Origin: Oscillospiraceae bacterium
GTDB taxonomy: Bacteria > Bacillota > Clostridia > Oscillospirales > Ruminococcaceae
NCBI GenBank assembly: GCA_022769565.1
Contig: JALEJQ010000099.1
Coordinates: forward strand, 1 to 33,610
Length of the DNA stretch: 33,610 nucleotides
Direction: 5' to 3'
Shown: piece by piece, positions 32,401 to 33,610 of the stretch
How the letters are laid out: every line of letters begins with the position of its first letter
How positions within the stretch are numbered: position 1 is the first letter of the stretch
Translations under genes and position numbers: made by a program
Notes under the pieces: model-generated
The model's database searches: none
What the model was told of the DNA's origin: nothing
The model's input: the letters and a program-made list of their open reading frames with translations, nothing else

Positions 32401-33610
32401 TTGATAGCTGTGCCGTCCTTGTAGATAGCATAGTTATAATCGATGTCCTCTTCTTCGCCGATTATAGTGTATGCCGACTTGAAGCAGGCAGCCGCAGCTG
32501 TTTTTGCGTTAAGGAGAGTTGTGCCGTTTGCGATCTCGGTATAATTGAAATAGCCGTCCTTCTCTACAACGGGGATAAGGTTCACCTTTTCGCCGCCCTT
32601 GGAAGTAACTGCTCCTGTAACGGAAACATTTGCATTCTGCTCTATGCAAAGATCAAATGCGCCTGTATTTGTTATGGTGCCGACAACTGCATTTCCGGAC
32701 ATAATAAAGAATTGGTTTTTGCCGTTGTTGTAGTTGTCTGCTGTTGATTTAACGGCTGCGATGTTAATTGATTTAGCGCCGCCGTCTACTACATTTGCAA
32801 AAGGTCCTTCAAAATTAAGGGCCTTGATGCTTACAACGGCATTTTCCGCAAAGTAAACGGTATTTCCGTCAGAACCCGGGTTCTTAACGGTGATAGCCTT
32901 TGAAGCGGAGGTCACATTTCCGCCAAGAGTTGCTTCTGCTTCAAATATAACGTCGCAGTTTGCCGTTAATCCGCCGCTGAAGGTGTAAGATGCGGGACCT
33001 GCGAATGTAACGGACTTAGCCGCACCAACGGTAACAGTGCTGCTTACTGTTACATCGGCAAGCTCATCTTCAATAACTTCGCCTGTATAGGTGATAACGT
33101 AATCTGCCTTTGAGTTATTGGATTTGCTGATGTAGCTGAGTGCTTCTTCAACGGAAAAAGCAGACTTTGTCTTGCCGTTGCCGCTTACCAGGAAGTCACT
33201 GTCGCCCATTTGGAAATTTTCGCTGTGGTTATCGTAGGAATATTTAGTTGCGGTACATGTTTTGGCGCTGTATACTTCGGTATATCCTTCAAAAGAATAG
33301 TGGCGGTAAGTAAAATCAGCATCGGTAACGTTAAACCATTTGTAATAATACTGCGCACCGCCATAATACTCCTGATATTCGGGAGCAAGGTCGTCCCATG
33401 TTGAGTCAAAATTGTACCATTCACCGTCAAGGCATATCTGGTTCCATGCATGACCGCTTGTAGGGTCGCCGCTTGTAGCTCTTCCTACAATATAAAGGTT
33501 TTCAATGTCCAAAGCGTTAAGGAACAGCTGTGTGCACTTTGCGTAGGATTCGCATACGCATACGCCATGGAGGAAAAGACCTGTTACATCGTGGTCGTAG
33601 GGGCTTTCTC
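29493..33610 (-). CDS. Giant secreted transglutaminase-like/beta-module protein 2 (partial)
   Basis: The gene is open to the right window edge, so its N-terminus is missing and there is no true start here. At least 1372 residues are visible. They begin 'ESPYDHDVTGLFLHGVCVCESYAKC', so the transglutaminase-like Cys is present, followed by 'SGHAWNQICLDGEWYNFDSTWDD' (His and Asp). The rest parallels giant protein 1 module by module, but with one fewer full module (four 'D-A-[IV]...K-L-P-L-P'-type blocks against five), and its C-terminus matches closely ('KPLKITAPK' through 'NASG'). Near-identical stretches of DNA occur at about 26500-26760 and 31980-32240, which points to recent duplication or gene conversion. 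It is likely exported like its paralogue, but the signal peptide is outside the window. Confidence 0.9.
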   Translation of the reverse strand, partial: ESPYDHDVTGLFLHGVCVCESYAKCTQLFLNALDIENLYIVGRATSGDPTSGHAWNQICLDGEWYNFDSTWDDLAPEYQEYYGGAQYYYKWFNVTDADFTYRHYSFEGYTEVYSAKTCTATKYSYDNHSENFQMGDSDFLVSGNGKTKSAFSVEEALSYISKSNNSKADYVITYTGEVIEDELADVTVSSTVTVGAAKSVTFAGPASYTFSGGLTANCDVIFEAEATLGGNVTSASKAITVKNPGSDGNTVYFAENAVVSIKALNFEGPFANVVDGGAKSINIAAVKSTADNYNNGKNQFFIMSGNAVVGTITNTGAFDLCIEQNANVSVTGAVTSKGGEKVNLIPVVEKDGYFNYTEIANGTTLLNAKTAAAACFKSAYTIIGEEEDIDYNYAIYKDGTAIKATLPRVYAYYGEKVDYYGAYALFDEAVTAINGDKSLSGVPVTIVITDNVETAKFALPTKVKSVTVTSTSGQSITVKDAASVSVGVDLTLNNVAIETTNTKGYTLTTSKNLTLNGFSSKTLTALKGGAKSELTLDSMFGGCNITGFGTMTVNAGFDAGSPITVNVGSLVINGRDGYDIYVSSDTTAFTVKDITGKSENGVAEILYGKNAKPITITGNAYGSILVSSEVNFTDGMKVFTAKTADMSVFTLNSANLPTDGFNYTLTRTGSDLCVGKVVFSVKVGSDVLAFVKWSDVVNTINTRKNPNAEYTVGIIDDTDIGGALTMPKAKTFSSLAIQGNTGSETLTFTGTSISLTGNTIFYGIKLNSVKKGTTTPTSFNIAAGKNDLGLVGVSGSINNVTSSGMVIIDSTTVKGNLTADLLYVYPILEMTSPESSNVGIPAINAFPIDAFSGKTVADTGVTVEGALNVKTAVMLLSSLTVKGSFTAGGIGTVPSDTNADGVSLVLYKNKKAASIGKGGIEGYQIKFALVDPATGKTAKVEEGTVIATISGPYADQLVPSELNLDSDDTEVGYYIIKEGKNLVAKSKATAGLVKVSVSSGGTAYYTSLEEAVKDISATGSSEMSYRIYLAGSKTYSKLPLPSAKKYGAIVFTSEEPVTLTVKSDISLTGNLIIESSVTINKVNSKNEVVPIGVNVGTYEFTGYGKLSHNGTANQITNVSGKGTFSLAGDIAVSGKVNVGTFVFSDNTVTLGAKSGFAGAVDSTNGTLEYTLANAKNIKLGTVTGSLEVALDSEPYIGQQIAALTGDYTEGAVIISGSSEKAVRSGNNLVAFAADKAIVVTDTTDAENPVKRVYDSVTNAVTDITRIGNASGTYTVKLNEDVNLSKLPLPTKGKYTSIKFVADSKVTISITSDITLTGRLIIGNNVTLRKVKSLTDSTEKPLKITAPKNSGFFAAAEGSGVISNASGAIALG

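Overview
The window looks like a chromosomal segment of an anaerobic gut or rumen Firmicute, most likely a Ruminococcus-like member of the Oscillospiraceae. I base this on the Shine-Dalgarno sequences (AAGGAG/GGAGG), the gene families, a sigma-A-like promoter with a consensus TATAAT, and the many short palindromic repeats between genes. This is recollection of what such genomes look like, not a database match. No rRNA, tRNA, CRISPR array or transposase gene is visible.

Layout. Positions 41-9785 are mostly plus-strand genes: a small FliD-like protein, an ArsC/Spx-family protein, a short-chain dehydrogenase overlapping an HD-domain hydrolase (ATGA), a Cache-domain chemoreceptor with its own promoter and terminator, a membrane-anchored von Willebrand A protein with calcium-type repeats, a pentapeptide-repeat protein and a GH27 alpha-galactosidase-like enzyme. 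Positions 9786-10611 hold a nested inverted-repeat structure of about 724 bp between two convergent genes. Positions 10612-18145 are minus-strand: NUDIX hydrolase, OmpR-type response regulator and sensor kinase form one tight operon, and MoxR ATPase, DUF58 protein and TgpA-like transglutaminase form another. Positions 18344-23150 are plus-strand: an XRE-family regulator, a repeat-rich gap, and two overlapping genes for a likely heterodimeric ABC exporter. From 23299 to the right edge lie two tandem minus-strand genes for very large secreted proteins. Both join a transglutaminase-like Cys-His-Asp domain to long repeated beta-rich modules. The second is cut by the window edge.

How the genes work together. 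The NUDIX, regulator and kinase genes share ribosome-binding and stop signals, so they should be co-expressed. The MoxR, DUF58 and TgpA trio is a widespread conserved arrangement in which the ATPase acts on the membrane partners. The chemoreceptor suggests motility or taxis, and the FliD-like protein would fit but is weak evidence. The two giant proteins probably act outside the cell as a paralogous pair.

Most unusual content. (1) Two 161-162 nt elements (895-1055 and 7731-7892) share conserved single-stranded motifs, while their helices change sequence on both sides and keep pairing. This is direct evidence for a conserved structured RNA or a mobile structured element. (2) The nested palindrome at 9839-10562 also shows compensating changes. 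(3) The tandem giant transglutaminase/beta-module proteins differ in module number.
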